Notes: generated by a model not told the origin, from the sequence alone. A DNA stretch of 59,634 nucleotides from Alphaproteobacteria bacterium (GCA_006226415.1 SBGZ01000067.1:1-59634); one strand, 5' to 3'; positions 1 to 9,129 are shown, numbered from the stretch's first letter. Program-made: numbers and translations.

Positions 1-461
1 CGCGCTTTTGGGTTCCCGGGCGGCAGAGACGGATCGCCGGAAGTCGACATGGCGCTGATCAGGCTCGTCACCCGTTCCGGAGAACGGAAGGCCACCATCT
101 GCGCCACCGACCCACCAAGAGAGCCGCCAAAAACATGCGCCTGCCCCACTTCCAGGGCGTCCAGAAGACCCACGGCATCATCGGCCATATCTTCAAGCCG
201 ATAGGGCGCGCTTGAAGAATCACCAGCAGCAATCGCCGCAAAGTCAGGCATGCCCGCCGCGTCAAACTTTGTGGAAAGCCCCACGTCCCGATGATCGGAA
301 AGGATCACAAAAAATCCGGCGGCAACCAACCCATCAACCAGACTTGGTGGCCAGTTGGTCAGCTGAGAGCCGTTCGGGTTCAATAGCAAAATCGCCGGGT
401 TCGTCTTGTCCCCATAGATCTCGTAGGCAATTTCGATCCCATTGGCTGGCGCGAGCGGCAT
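1..461 (-). CDS. alpha/beta hydrolase, N-terminal part (runs off window)
   Basis: The reverse strand is open from an ATG at 461 to the window edge, giving 153 residues with no stop, so the C-terminal part lies outside. The opening resembles the strand pair before the oxyanion region of alpha/beta-hydrolases, and GGSLGGSVAQ near residue 130 is the nucleophile elbow (G-x-S-x-G type, Ser as nucleophile). The order and spacing resemble RdmC/aclacinomycin methylesterase-like hydrolases. An AGGAGT ribosome site (467-472) sits just upstream of the ATG, which supports the start. It is transcribed divergently from glpD. The substrate cannot be told, and the acid and histidine of the triad are not in view. 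Confidence 0.85.
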   Translation of the reverse strand, partial: MPLAPANGIEIAYEIYGDKTNPAILLLNPNGSQLTNWPPSLVDGLVAAGFFVILSDHRDVGLSTKFDAAGMPDFAAIAAGDSSSAPYRLEDMADDAVGLLDALEVGQAHVFGGSLGGSVAQMVAFRSPERVTSLISAMSTSGDPSLPPGNPKA

Positions 462-564
462 GCAGCACTCCTCTAGATGTCATAACAGGGCAAAGTTTCC
501 CCGATCACTCAGAATTGCGCAAGCCACCATTGACTTTATTTCGGCGGCGCATGACCTTTGCCAC

Positions 565-2220
565 ATGAAGCGTGATTTGCAGAAAATGGCTGGAGCCAGC
601 CACGACATCCTCATCATTGGCGGCGGCATTCAAGGCGCCACCATCGCCCGGGATGCGGCTCAGCGCGGCCTCAAGGTGGCACTTGTGGAGAAAAAGGATT
701 TCTCCAGCGGCACCTCCTTTGCGTCCTCAAAAATGGTGCACGGGGGTCTGCGCTATCTGGCCAATTTTGAATTCCGCTTGATTCGGGAGGCCTTGAAGGA
801 GCGCCGCATCTGGGAGCGCATTGCGCCGCACCAGGTTGATCCTCTGCCCTTCATGGTGCCCAACTACGGCTCCCATGGTCAGAAGTGGCTCATGTGGGCC
901 GGTTTTTTTCTCTACGACCTCCTGTCCTTTGACCGCAAATGGCTCAAAGACAAGGACAAGCAACTCCCGGCTCATCGCCGTATCTCAAAGGACGAAGCGC
1001 TTAAACTAGCCCCTGGCCTCGACCCCGAAGGACTACTGGGCGCCATTCTCTATTACGATTGCCAGATGTATGCGCCGGAGCGCCTTTGCCTCGAATGCCT
1101 GGAGGAAGCCGATTCTCTGGGCGCGGAGGTCGCCAATCATGCCGAAGCGATGGAAATCTTAAAGGACGGCGACACTGTCCTCGGCGCGCGCGTCAACGAC
1201 ACCCTGAGCGGCGAGACCTTTGACGTTCATGCCGCCCTCACCATCAACGCCAGTGGGCCCTGGGCCGACTATGTGTTGACTTCCGCCGAAGGCGGTAACC
1301 CGTCCCGGCACCTTATTCGCTCCAAGGGCATTCACCTCATCACCCGAAAAGTCAGCACCGACACCGCCCTCCTGATCGCGGTGGAGGGCAGCCACGTCCT
1401 TTTCCTGCCCTGGCGGAACCACACCATCATCGGCACGACGGATACTGTATTTGCTCAGCACCCGGACAAAGTCTCCACCCGCGAAGAGGATATCGCGGGA
1501 CTGCTTGAGAAGGCGCAAAAAGCCTACCCCATGGCTGGCCTTACCCGCGCCGATGTCAAGCATTTCTATGCGGGACTGCGCCCGCTTGTCGATACCGACG
1601 GCAATCCGAACAACAACACGGCACAGGACACCTATGGCGCCTCCCGCGCCGCAGAAATTGTCGATCATGAGAAGACCTCAGGTACCAAGGCGCTTCTCTC
1701 GGCCATCGGCGGCAAATGGACCACCTCCCGCCACATCGCCAAGCAGGCGGTGGACAAGGCGGTAAAGAAACTGGGCCGCCCGGGGCTGACCACCTGTCGA
1801 TCCGACGAGCTTGTCACCTGGGGCGGTGCCACGGGTAACTTCAATGCCTTCAAACAAACGCTGGCCGAAAAACATCCTGACTGGTCCCAAGATATCCGCG
1901 CCAATCTTGCCAAGACTTATGGCAGCCAGGCCCCGCGCCTCATCGCCCTGGCTGAAAAGACCCCAGCCCTGAAAGAACGCTTGGACCCCAACCAACCTTT
2001 CATCGCCGCTGAAGTCATCTACGCTGTTCAAGAGGAAATGGCTTTGAGCCTCGAAGATGTCGTGATGCGGCGCACCTGCGTAGGCACGCTTGGGCGCCCG
2101 AGCGAGACCTTGCTGAGCGCGGTGATAGATCTCATGCGCGGGCCCCTCGGCTGGAGCGAGAGCCAGATCGCGCAGGAACGCGCCCAGCTTGACATCCATT
2201 TTGGTCCGGGAGCGCACTAA
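565..2220 (+). CDS. glpD: glycerol-3-phosphate dehydrogenase (FAD, respiratory)
   Basis: A 551-residue protein of the aerobic GlpD family, which oxidises sn-glycerol 3-phosphate to dihydroxyacetone phosphate and passes electrons to quinone at the inner membrane. The N-terminal FAD-binding Rossmann motif GGGIQG is at residues 19-24, followed by the SSKMVHGGLRYL segment typical of the family. The C-terminal domain contains the conserved YAVQEEMALSLEDVVMRRT stretch. The length fits the family (about 500-590). I start at ATG 565. An upstream in-frame TTG at 442 would add 41 residues without homology and would run into the divergent hydrolase gene. ATG 586 is a second possibility. A lipid-kinase gene follows immediately, so the two are probably co-transcribed. 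Confidence 0.93.
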   Translation: MKRDLQKMAGASHDILIIGGGIQGATIARDAAQRGLKVALVEKKDFSSGTSFASSKMVHGGLRYLANFEFRLIREALKERRIWERIAPHQVDPLPFMVPNYGSHGQKWLMWAGFFLYDLLSFDRKWLKDKDKQLPAHRRISKDEALKLAPGLDPEGLLGAILYYDCQMYAPERLCLECLEEADSLGAEVANHAEAMEILKDGDTVLGARVNDTLSGETFDVHAALTINASGPWADYVLTSAEGGNPSRHLIRSKGIHLITRKVSTDTALLIAVEGSHVLFLPWRNHTIIGTTDTVFAQHPDKVSTREEDIAGLLEKAQKAYPMAGLTRADVKHFYAGLRPLVDTDGNPNNNTAQDTYGASRAAEIVDHEKTSGTKALLSAIGGKWTTSRHIAKQAVDKAVKKLGRPGLTTCRSDELVTWGGATGNFNAFKQTLAEKHPDWSQDIRANLAKTYGSQAPRLIALAEKTPALKERLDPNQPFIAAEVIYAVQEEMALSLEDVVMRRTCVGTLGRPSETLLSAVIDLMRGPLGWSESQIAQERAQLDIHFGPGAH

Positions 2221-2221
2221 G

Positions 2222-3169
2222 GTGAGCGCGGCGCGGGTCCATGTCATCGTCAACCCCAAGGCGGCGGGCGGGCGCACCGCCAAACGTTGGCCAAGGATCT
2301 TGACCGCGCTTACCGAAAAATTTGGACCCATCACTTATAGCTTCACCGAAGCCAGAGGCGATGGCACCGCCAAGACACGGGCGGCCCTGCGCGAGGGGGC
2401 CGATCTTCTCATTGTGGTGGGCGGTGACGGCACATTCTCTGAATGCGTCAACGGCTTTTTTGAAGGCGGCGCGCCGGTCAACCCGGACGCGCAGATGGCC
2501 TTTATCACCAGCGGAACCGGCTGCGACATTCGCCGCGCGTATGGTTGGCCCGAGGTCAAGGACTTTGCCGCCATGATCGACCTCATAGCTTCTGGCCGCA
2601 CTCGCTGCATAGATGTGGGGCACATTGCCATGAGGGACCACAAGGGTGACCCCATTGAGCGATACTTCGCAAATGCCGCCAGCTTTGGAGTTGGCGGCGC
2701 CGTGTCTCATGCGGTCAACACCTCACGAATTGCCAAAAAATTCGGCGGCACTTTGACCTTTCTGGTCCACGCTCTGCGGGAGGCAATGCGATTTAAAAAT
2801 CAACGCGTTCGAATTCAGGTCGATGACAATTTAGACGAAGAGTTTGATGTCATCCTCGCGGTTGCCGCCCTGGGGCCCTACTTCGGCGGCGGTCTTAAAA
2901 TTGCACCCGATGCAGATCCCGCCGATGGCCTCTTTGATATTCTCATCGGCCATGACATTACCAAACGAGAAATTCCTGGCCTGATCTCTCGTATCTATTC
3001 CGGTCGACACGTAAATGATCCAAAGGTCAAAATGACACGAGGCCGAAAGCTCATGGCCACACCAGTCAACCCGGAGGACAGGGTTCTGATGGAAGTCGAT
3101 GGTGAATCGCCCGGCATCCTGCCCGCCACCTTTACAATCCTGCCCGGCGCCTTGCGCCTTCGGGGCTGA
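2222..3169 (+). CDS. diacylglycerol/lipid kinase family protein (YegS/BmrU-like)
   Basis: A 315-residue DAGK-catalytic-domain protein. VNPKAAGG (residues 10-17) and the nucleotide-binding GGDGTFSE (67-74) are the signature motifs of lipid kinases such as YegS, DgkB and BmrU, which phosphorylate diacylglycerol or related lipids at the membrane face. Start: the GTG at 2222, one base after the glpD stop, with GGGAG about ten bases upstream. A TTG at 2189 inside glpD is possible but less natural. Tight coupling with glpD suggests a shared glycerolipid theme. The true lipid substrate is unknown; sphingosine-like or NAD-kinase-like activities also occur in this fold. Confidence 0.88.
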   Translation: MSAARVHVIVNPKAAGGRTAKRWPRILTALTEKFGPITYSFTEARGDGTAKTRAALREGADLLIVVGGDGTFSECVNGFFEGGAPVNPDAQMAFITSGTGCDIRRAYGWPEVKDFAAMIDLIASGRTRCIDVGHIAMRDHKGDPIERYFANAASFGVGGAVSHAVNTSRIAKKFGGTLTFLVHALREAMRFKNQRVRIQVDDNLDEEFDVILAVAALGPYFGGGLKIAPDADPADGLFDILIGHDITKREIPGLISRIYSGRHVNDPKVKMTRGRKLMATPVNPEDRVLMEVDGESPGILPATFTILPGALRLRG

Positions 3170-3181
3170 TCGGGCGGTCAC

Positions 3182-3745
3182 TCAACCCGCAAAGCCGCCC
3201 TTGTCGAGATAGGCCTGCTGCTCTGGCGTGGTCTCGCGGCCTAGAATTTTATTGCGATGAGGGAACAGGCCAAAATCCCGTATGATGTTGCGATGCTCAA
3301 TCGCATAGGCGAGTGAATTGGCATCATCCAGCTTTGTCTCAAAAAGCCGAACGCAAAGCTCCTGATCTTCAAGATCTTCAGAATGCATAAGCGGCATGTA
3401 AAGGAACTGCCGCATTTTACCCTCGAGCCCATCATCATATCCAGCCGACAGCGCCTTTTTCGTCAAGGCTAAGGCCAGAGGATCCCGGCGAAACATTTCC
3501 TCTGTCCCTCTAAAAATATTCCGGGGAAACTGGTCGAGCGTGATGATCGCCGCCAGGGCGCCGCGGGGTGTTTCCTCCCAGCTCGATGTGCCCTTGGTTT
3601 CAAATTCTTCGGTGAGGGCGTCAATCGTTTCGCGAAAATGTGCGTCGATCTTTGCGTCAAAGGCATCGCTTTTGGTAAACCAATCTTCAGGCGAAGCCTC
3701 TTCAAACCAGAACGCCAAGACCTCTTCAGGCGATTTGCGGCTCAT
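3182..3745 (-). CDS. DUF924 family protein
   Basis: 187 residues. The start FWFEEASPEDWF, the LDQFPRNIFRG motif (about residue 71) and FLYMPLMHSED are hallmarks of the DUF924 family, an all-helical fold related to tetratricopeptide repeats. No biochemical role is established. ATG at 3745. The first bases overlap the stop of the MOSC gene by four bases (ATGA arrangement), so it is the second gene of a two-gene operon. It converges with the lipid-kinase gene, separated by 12 bases. Confidence 0.9.
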   Translation of the reverse strand: MSRKSPEEVLAFWFEEASPEDWFTKSDAFDAKIDAHFRETIDALTEEFETKGTSSWEETPRGALAAIITLDQFPRNIFRGTEEMFRRDPLALALTKKALSAGYDDGLEGKMRQFLYMPLMHSEDLEDQELCVRLFETKLDDANSLAYAIEHRNIIRDFGLFPHRNKILGRETTPEQQAYLDKGGFAG

Positions 3746-4188
3746 GAGATCACCACCTCATCACCAACACAGACCGTCCCGCCGCTGAGCACTTCGCAGC
3801 GCGCGCCGCCCCGCCACTCAGGGGTGAGCGCGGCTCTTAGACCTTCTTGGGCCGTCTCCATCATGGAACAGGGGTCTGTCTCCTGTGTGACACGCAGATG
3901 CACCTCGCCAATGCGCACCTCCATGCCGGTTGATTCGTTAAAGTCCTGACCACGGATCAGGATATTTGCGCGCCGGGTTGTCCAGGGCAGATCTTGACCC
4001 ACTTCCGCGCAGGCCCGCGCCCAGGCCTCCTCCGACACAAGGGTCACTTGTGCGCCCGGAAGGGCACCCCGGCGGTCACCCTCAAGCCCTTTTTCAACGG
4101 TAATGGCAACGGATGAAAGTTCTTCCATAGGCTGGCGCGGTTTGAGTGCGCGCGCAATTCCGGCAATTTTAGGCATAAGACGGCTCAT
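3742..4188 (-). CDS. MOSC domain-containing protein
   Basis: 148 residues, which is little more than a single MOSC domain (molybdenum cofactor sulfurase C-terminal domain). GDRRGALPGAQVTLVS, TTRRANILIRG and the conserved cysteine at 107 in TQETDPCSMM are family marks; that cysteine is proposed to bind the molybdenum or carry sulfur. Such small stand-alone MOSC proteins are linked to molybdenum-cofactor sulfur transfer or to reduction of N-hydroxylated or detoxification substrates. Start is ATG 4188. It is the first gene of an operon with the DUF924 gene. Molybdenum enzymes (formate dehydrogenase, a cox pair) are encoded elsewhere in the window, but a direct link is only inference. Confidence 0.88.
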   Translation of the reverse strand: MSRLMPKIAGIARALKPRQPMEELSSVAITVEKGLEGDRRGALPGAQVTLVSEEAWARACAEVGQDLPWTTRRANILIRGQDFNESTGMEVRIGEVHLRVTQETDPCSMMETAQEGLRAALTPEWRGGARCEVLSGGTVCVGDEVVIS

Positions 4189-4310
4189 CCTTTAAATGGC
4201 GATTGCCGCAGCCTAAAAACTTGCGCGACGAATTGCAATGTGGTCGATAATTAGCCCCAATCACAAGATATGACACGGATCAACAGACGCGTCAGGGAGG
4301 AGAAATTAAC

Positions 4311-4844
4311 ATGGCCCGCATTCCTTACGTCACAGACGAGACCTTGCCCGAAGAGGCAAGAGAGATTTTTGAAAAACTCGCGCCCCTCAATCTCTTCCGC
4401 ATGATGGCCCATTCCGGCGGCATGCTTGAAAAATACATCCGCCTCGGCAACTACTTCCTGCGCCAAGGCAAACTCGATCCAGTGATCCGCGAGATTGCCA
4501 TCTTGCGCGTGGGCTATCTTTCAAATGCCTCATATGAAACCTATCAGCACGAGCGCATTTCCCGCGACATTGGCATGAGCGATGCCTTGATTGACGCGAT
4601 CAAGGAAGGGCCTGAGGCAGCCATCTTCGACGATACGCAGCGCATGGTCATGACTTATGTCGATGATGTGGTCGCCAATGTGCGTGCCGGTGATGCGACT
4701 TTCGACCCCATCAAAGCAAACTTCTCTGTCGCCGAACTGCAGGAACTCACCATGGTCATTGGGTTTTACATGATGACCTGCCGCTTTCTAGAGACCTTTG
4801 ACATCGACATTGAAGATACGCCGGTCGATACCAAAGTAACGTGA
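4311..4844 (+). CDS. carboxymuconolactone decarboxylase (CMD) family protein
   Basis: 177 residues with the CMD/AhpD-like helical domain: ILRVGYLSNASYETYQHE near residue 65 matches the conserved region holding a catalytic or ligand histidine. The CxxC pair of true AhpD peroxidases is absent (the equivalent stretch reads NASYETYQHE), so a thiol peroxidase role is unlikely and a decarboxylase-like or unknown role is more plausible. Start ATG 4311 has GGGAGGAG seven to eight bases upstream. The TusA-like gene follows after four bases, so the two are likely co-transcribed. Confidence 0.85.
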   Translation: MARIPYVTDETLPEEAREIFEKLAPLNLFRMMAHSGGMLEKYIRLGNYFLRQGKLDPVIREIAILRVGYLSNASYETYQHERISRDIGMSDALIDAIKEGPEAAIFDDTQRMVMTYVDDVVANVRAGDATFDPIKANFSVAELQELTMVIGFYMMTCRFLETFDIDIEDTPVDTKVT

Positions 4845-4848
4845 AGCC

Positions 4849-5076
4849 ATGACCGAGCCTGAAGTCTTGGATGTCAGAGGGTATACGTGCCCCATGCCGG
4901 TCCTCAGAGCCCAAAAGCGCTTGCGGGAGATGGCCTCGGGTGCGGAACTGCTTGTGCTGGCAGACGACCCGATTGCCCGGATCGATTTTCCGCACTTTTG
5001 CAATCAATCGGGCACCGAGCTCCTCAATTTGACCGAGGAAGCCGAGCATTTTTGCTTTCACCTCAAAAAGCCTTGA
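4849..5076 (+). CDS. TusA-family sulfurtransferase / SirA-like protein
   Basis: 75 residues, the usual size for the family. The CPMP motif (C-P-x-P, Cys14) early in the protein is the sulfur-carrying cysteine signature of TusA, YedF and SirA-like proteins, with the typical opening LDVRGYTCPMPVLRAQK. TusA relays persulfide sulfur to tRNA thiolation or molybdenum-cofactor enzymes; other members have unclear jobs. ATG 4849 lies four bases after the upstream CMD gene. Because FdhD-dependent formate dehydrogenase is also encoded here, sulfur supply to molybdopterin enzymes is a possible role, but nothing in the sequence settles it. Confidence 0.88.
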   Translation: MTEPEVLDVRGYTCPMPVLRAQKRLREMASGAELLVLADDPIARIDFPHFCNQSGTELLNLTEEAEHFCFHLKKP

Positions 5077-5161
5077 TTCCCTACCCCCATGGCGGCCTTC
5101 CCTCCGCCACATTGCCCGGCTACAATGACCTCAGAACAATTACTAGTGTCGGGGACCCTTC

Positions 5162-6754
5162 ATGAAGATTATTGCCACTGCGCTCGCGCGGATACTTTTG
5201 ATGAGCCTAGCTTTTGCTGGCCTCGCCACAAACGCAACCGCCGAAACACGCACCGCCCTCCACCGAGGCAATGTGGCGGAGCCCGACACCCTCGACCCAC
5301 ATAAGATGACCACCCTTTACGAGGGTTACATCGCACGCGACATTTACACTGCCCTGGTAGCGCGCAACAACAAAGGCATCTTGGGGCCCGGCACGGCCGA
5401 AACCTGGGACATCTCAGAGGACGGTCTTGTCTATACCTTTCATCTGCGCGAAAACCTGAAGTGGTCGGACGGCCATGACCTGACCGCTGGCGATGTGGTC
5501 GCAGGATTTCAGCGCCTCCTCGATCCAAAGACCGCTTCGCAAAGTGCGTCGCTGGTCTATATGGTCAAAAACGCTGAAGAAGTTGCCACCGGGCAAATGC
5601 CCGTAGACCAGCTGGCGGTCAGAGCCGTCGACCCTCAAACCGTTGAAGTCATTTTAAACCATCCAGCCCCTCAGTTCCTCGGGATCATTGCCGGGGGACG
5701 CGGCGCCCCCTTGCCCCGTCACGCATATGAGCAACACGGCGACGAGTGGGTCTATCAGCAAAACTTTGTTGGCAATGGCGCCTTTGTGCTCGCCGAATGG
5801 CAGCCGAACAATTTTATCCGGGCAGTCAAAAACCCTTACTTTTACGATGCGGACAAAGTCCAACTTGAGGAAGTCTATTACTATCCAACCGAAGACTATA
5901 ATGCGGCCATTAAGCGTTACCGCGCGGGAGAACTCGACTGGAATGCGCAAATTCCCACACAGCAAATGACATTGCTTCAAGAGATTGCCCCCAACGACAT
6001 TTACATCTCCAAGGCTCTTTCCGTCACCTATATCTGGATCAACAATCAGGTAAAGCCTTTCGATGACCCGCGTGTACGCGCGGCACTGGCCATGGCCATC
6101 GACCGCAAAATCATCACCGACAAGATCATGAAGATGGGAGAAACACCGGCCTACTCCATGGTGCCGCCATTTGTAACGGATTACACAGGGCCGCAATTTG
6201 ACTTCAAAGACACGCCCATGGACGCGCGCCGCGATCGCGCCCGCGAGCTTTTAGCCGAGGCTGGCTTCGGGCCAGACAATCCGCTGGAGTTTGAATACCG
6301 TATTCGCGCCTCCGCCGATGGCAAGCGTCACGCGGTCGCCATCAAGAAATTCTGGGATGACGTAGGTGTTAAGGCCAACATTCTTGCCACCGACATCAAG
6401 ACTCATTATGCGGATCTCTCCGAACATAATTTTGCGGTCGCCGATGCCGGATGGAGCGCGCTCGATGACCCGGAAGATTTCCTCTATCTGGCACTGACCT
6501 CATCAGGCGCTCAGAATTCAGGCAATTACTCAAATCCGGAATACGACCGCTTGATGGAGGAGGCCCAGCAGATCGCCAATATTAAAGACCGATTTGCCAA
6601 GATGGCCGAAGCGGAGGGCATCCTGCTTGCCGACTATGGCATCATCCCGCTCTTCTACGCAACGGACCGGCATTTGGTCGGCCCGCAAGTTAAGGGTTTC
6701 CATGCCAATGTGGTCGACGTCCACCCGTCGCAATACATCTGGATTGACGAATAG
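5162..6754 (+). CDS. ABC transporter peptide-binding protein (SBP_bac_5, OppA-like)
   Basis: 530 residues with an N-terminal signal peptide (hydrophobic run then ATAETRTALHRG). The mature part opens with AEPDTLDPHKM and has GPGTAETWDISEDGLVYTFHLRE and KWSDGHDLTAGDVV, the standard pattern of family 5 extracytoplasmic solute receptors for oligopeptides such as OppA/DppA. The length fits. It would capture peptides in the periplasm for an ABC importer. No permease or ATPase gene is adjacent: the next gene converges after three bases, so this is an orphan receptor that either shares a distant transporter or works alone. Start ATG 5162. Confidence 0.92.
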   Translation: MKIIATALARILLMSLAFAGLATNATAETRTALHRGNVAEPDTLDPHKMTTLYEGYIARDIYTALVARNNKGILGPGTAETWDISEDGLVYTFHLRENLKWSDGHDLTAGDVVAGFQRLLDPKTASQSASLVYMVKNAEEVATGQMPVDQLAVRAVDPQTVEVILNHPAPQFLGIIAGGRGAPLPRHAYEQHGDEWVYQQNFVGNGAFVLAEWQPNNFIRAVKNPYFYDADKVQLEEVYYYPTEDYNAAIKRYRAGELDWNAQIPTQQMTLLQEIAPNDIYISKALSVTYIWINNQVKPFDDPRVRAALAMAIDRKIITDKIMKMGETPAYSMVPPFVTDYTGPQFDFKDTPMDARRDRARELLAEAGFGPDNPLEFEYRIRASADGKRHAVAIKKFWDDVGVKANILATDIKTHYADLSEHNFAVADAGWSALDDPEDFLYLALTSSGAQNSGNYSNPEYDRLMEEAQQIANIKDRFAKMAEAEGILLADYGIIPLFYATDRHLVGPQVKGFHANVVDVHPSQYIWIDE

Positions 6755-6757
6755 GCC

Positions 6758-7552
6758 TCAACGGGCAACGGCAACCGCGCGGCGCGCCATGACGCCAACG
6801 AGATGAGCCCGGTAGTCAGCACTGCCATGCAAGTCTGAATTCAGCCCCTCAGCGGAAACGCTGATGCCATGCAAGGCGCTTTCAGAAAAATCTGCGGACA
6901 GGGCCGCTTCCATTTCCGGCACGCGGAAGACACCAGGGCCTGCCCCAGTGACCGCGACCCGAACCCCGTCCGCAAATTTCGCCACAAAAACACCCACCAT
7001 CGCGTAGCGCGACGCCGGATTGGGAAACTTGGCATAGGCCGAAGCCTCGGGCACCTTGAAGGCAACCGAGGTGATGAGCTCACCCTCTTCCAGAGCCGTT
7101 TCAAACATGCCAAGGAAATAGTCATCCGCTGCAATAGATCGCGCGGCGGTGCGAACTTCTGCGCCCAGAGCCAGCACAGCCGCCGGATAATCCGCAGCGG
7201 GGTCATTGTTGGCAATCGAGCCACCCAAAGTGCCCCGATGACGCACATGCGGATCGCCAATTTCACCGGCAAGCCCGGCAAGGCCCGGGATGCGCGCGCG
7301 CACGAGTTCCGAGGCCGCCACCTCCGCATGGGAAACACCGGCGCCAATGACAATTTGGCCACCGTCTTCAGAAATGCCTTTCAGGCTTTCAATGCGGCTC
7401 ACTTCGATGAGATCGCTCGGCGCCGCCAGCCTTTGCTTCAAGGTTGGGATCAAGGTCTGCCCGCCCGCCAGATACTGCGGATCGTCACTACCCTTAAACA
7501 AGTCAGCGGCCTCAGCCACCGTTGCGGCGCGTTTGAAAGAAAAAGGATACAT
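6758..7552 (-). CDS. xanthine dehydrogenase/CO dehydrogenase family FAD-binding subunit (CoxM-like)
   Basis: 264 residues of the FAD-binding medium subunit of molybdenum hydroxylases (CoxM, CutM, XdhB). AGGQTLIP (residues 29-36) and GTLGGSIANNDPAADYPA (107-124) are the two FAD-binding motifs. The medium subunit passes electrons from the iron-sulfur small subunit to its FAD and on to the acceptor. ATG at 7552 overlaps the stop of the small-subunit gene by one base (TGATG), a translational coupling. The large molybdopterin subunit that normally completes the enzyme is not next to it on either side. Confidence 0.92.
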   Translation of the reverse strand: MYPFSFKRAATVAEAADLFKGSDDPQYLAGGQTLIPTLKQRLAAPSDLIEVSRIESLKGISEDGGQIVIGAGVSHAEVAASELVRARIPGLAGLAGEIGDPHVRHRGTLGGSIANNDPAADYPAAVLALGAEVRTAARSIAADDYFLGMFETALEEGELITSVAFKVPEASAYAKFPNPASRYAMVGVFVAKFADGVRVAVTGAGPGVFRVPEMEAALSADFSESALHGISVSAEGLNSDLHGSADYRAHLVGVMARRAVAVAR

Positions 7553-8028
7553 CAGACCGCCTCCTTCTTCATCTCGTCAGCAGCCGCCAGAACCGCTTTG
7601 ACAATCCCCTGGTAACCGGTGCAGCGGCAAATATTGCCCTCAAGTTCTTCGCGAACCGTCTTTTCATCAAGGTTGGGATTGCGCCGAATAATGTCGACGC
7701 TCGACATGATCATGCCCGGCGTACAAAATCCACATTGCAAACCGTGGTGATCCCGAAAGGCCTCCTGAACCGGGTGCAATTCGCCTTCTTTGGCCAGCCC
7801 TTCAATGGTCACAACGTCGGCTCCGTCCGCTTCCAGCGCAAACATGGTGCAGGATTTCACCGCCTTGCCGTTGACATGCACCACGCAGGCCCCGCATTGG
7901 CTGGTATCACAGCCCACATGAGTGCCCGTGAGACCTGCGTCTTCGCGCAAGAGCTCCACAAGAAGGCGGTTGTCGGCAATATCTTTTTCGACCGTCTGTC
8001 CATTTACGGTCAGGGTAACTTTTGTCAT
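7552..8028 (-). CDS. (2Fe-2S)-binding small subunit of molybdenum hydroxylase (CoxS-like)
   Basis: 158 residues. The plant-type [2Fe-2S] ligands are C40, C45, C48 and C60; the second, hydroxylase-specific cluster uses C99, C102, C134 and C136 (QCGFCTPGM and [10 protein letters not shown]). This is the complete pattern of CoxS/XdhC-type subunits. I place the start at ATG 8028, with GAGGAAA just upstream; a longer reading frame to 8091 lacks homology. It is the first gene of a two-gene unit with the FAD subunit. It diverges from the aldo/keto reductase gene across about 150 bases. Confidence 0.93.
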   Translation of the reverse strand: MTKVTLTVNGQTVEKDIADNRLLVELLREDAGLTGTHVGCDTSQCGACVVHVNGKAVKSCTMFALEADGADVVTIEGLAKEGELHPVQEAFRDHHGLQCGFCTPGMIMSSVDIIRRNPNLDEKTVREELEGNICRCTGYQGIVKAVLAAADEMKKEAV

Positions 8029-8176
8029 GGATTTCCTCGGCCCCAGAGGGTTCTTGTTTTCTAGAAATCCTAAGGGGGAAAGTGGCCCCACGCAACCACC
8101 TCTATGGGGTCAGCTCTACATTTGTCTTCAAAGGCCAGATCGCATAGGCTGACCGGCAAAGATTGGGAGGACAATC

Positions 8177-9121
8177 ATGCATTACAAAAATCTCGGCCAT
8201 TCAGGCCTCAAGGTCTCGGCTGTTGGCCTGGGCTGCAATAATTTTGGCGCCAAGTGCAGCCAGGAAGAGACCACCAAAATCGTCCATGCCGCCATAGATC
8301 ATGGTCTGACCCTGCTCGACACCGCCAATATGTATGCCGGTAGCAAATCCGAGACCTTTCTGGGCAACAGCTTAAAGAACAAGCGCGACAAGGTCGTTCT
8401 CGCCACCAAGTTCCGCGTCCCCATGGGCGATGGCCCCTACGACGGCGGCGCCTCCCGCAAATATATCATGAAGGCCATCGACGAGAGCCTCACCCGCCTG
8501 CAGATGGATTATGTGGATCTTTACCAGATCCACTTCCCCGATGAGGAAACCCCTATCGAGGAGACGCTCGACGCCCTCAATGACTTGGTGCGTCAGGGCA
8601 AAGTCCGCTATATCGGCTGCTCTAATTTCGCAGGCTGGCAATTGGTGGAGGCCAACCGCATTGCCGCCGAGAGGGGCTGGACAAAGTTCATTTCCGCCCA
8701 GAACCACTACTCGCTTCTGGAGCGCAAAATCGAGGCTGAACTCGTCCCCGCGGCCAAAGCCTATGGGGTCGGTATTCTGCCCTACTTCCCGCTCGCCTGC
8801 GGCATGCTGACCGGCAAATACAAACGCGATGAGGTCAAACCCAACAATTCGCGGCTCGCCTTGCGGGAAAATCTTTCAGATATGTTCGCAACGGAAGAAA
8901 ACTTCGACATTGTCGAAAAGCTGACCGCCTTTGCCCAGGAGCGCGGAAAAACCATTCTCGACCTCGCCTTCGGCTGGCTGGCCTCTAAGGATTATATTGG
9001 CTCTGTCATCGCCGGCGCCACAACCCCGGAACAGGTCATTGCCAATATCGAAGCCGGGAAATGGATCTTGACCGAGGATGAAAAGACCGAAGTGAGCAAG
9101 CTGGCCTTCAAGGGTTTCTGA
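8177..9121 (+). CDS. aldo/keto reductase
   Basis: 314 residues with a TIM-barrel aldo/keto reductase pattern. The catalytic tetrad is visible as D48, Y53, K78 and H119 (LLDTANMYAGSKSE, ATKFR, LYQIH). NADPH-binding segments near the C-terminus, SVIAGATTPEQVIANIEA, resemble the voltage-gated potassium channel beta-subunit and YajO/general-stress groups of the superfamily. It would reduce aldehydes or ketones in the cytoplasm. Start ATG 8177 has GGGAGGA ahead of it. The substrate cannot be inferred. Confidence 0.92.
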   Translation: MHYKNLGHSGLKVSAVGLGCNNFGAKCSQEETTKIVHAAIDHGLTLLDTANMYAGSKSETFLGNSLKNKRDKVVLATKFRVPMGDGPYDGGASRKYIMKAIDESLTRLQMDYVDLYQIHFPDEETPIEETLDALNDLVRQGKVRYIGCSNFAGWQLVEANRIAAERGWTKFISAQNHYSLLERKIEAELVPAAKAYGVGILPYFPLACGMLTGKYKRDEVKPNNSRLALRENLSDMFATEENFDIVEKLTAFAQERGKTILDLAFGWLASKDYIGSVIAGATTPEQVIANIEAGKWILTEDEKTEVSKLAFKGF

Positions 9122-9129
9122 AGGCCTCC

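Noticed and set aside
442-564. Longer glpD start (TTG 442)
   Set aside because: The added residues have no homology and would run into the divergent hydrolase gene; ATG 565 is the better start.
5090-5109. TGGCGG/CCGCCA hairpin after the TusA-like gene
   Set aside because: Only six pairs, no T run; it also lies between two plus-strand genes that could be read through.
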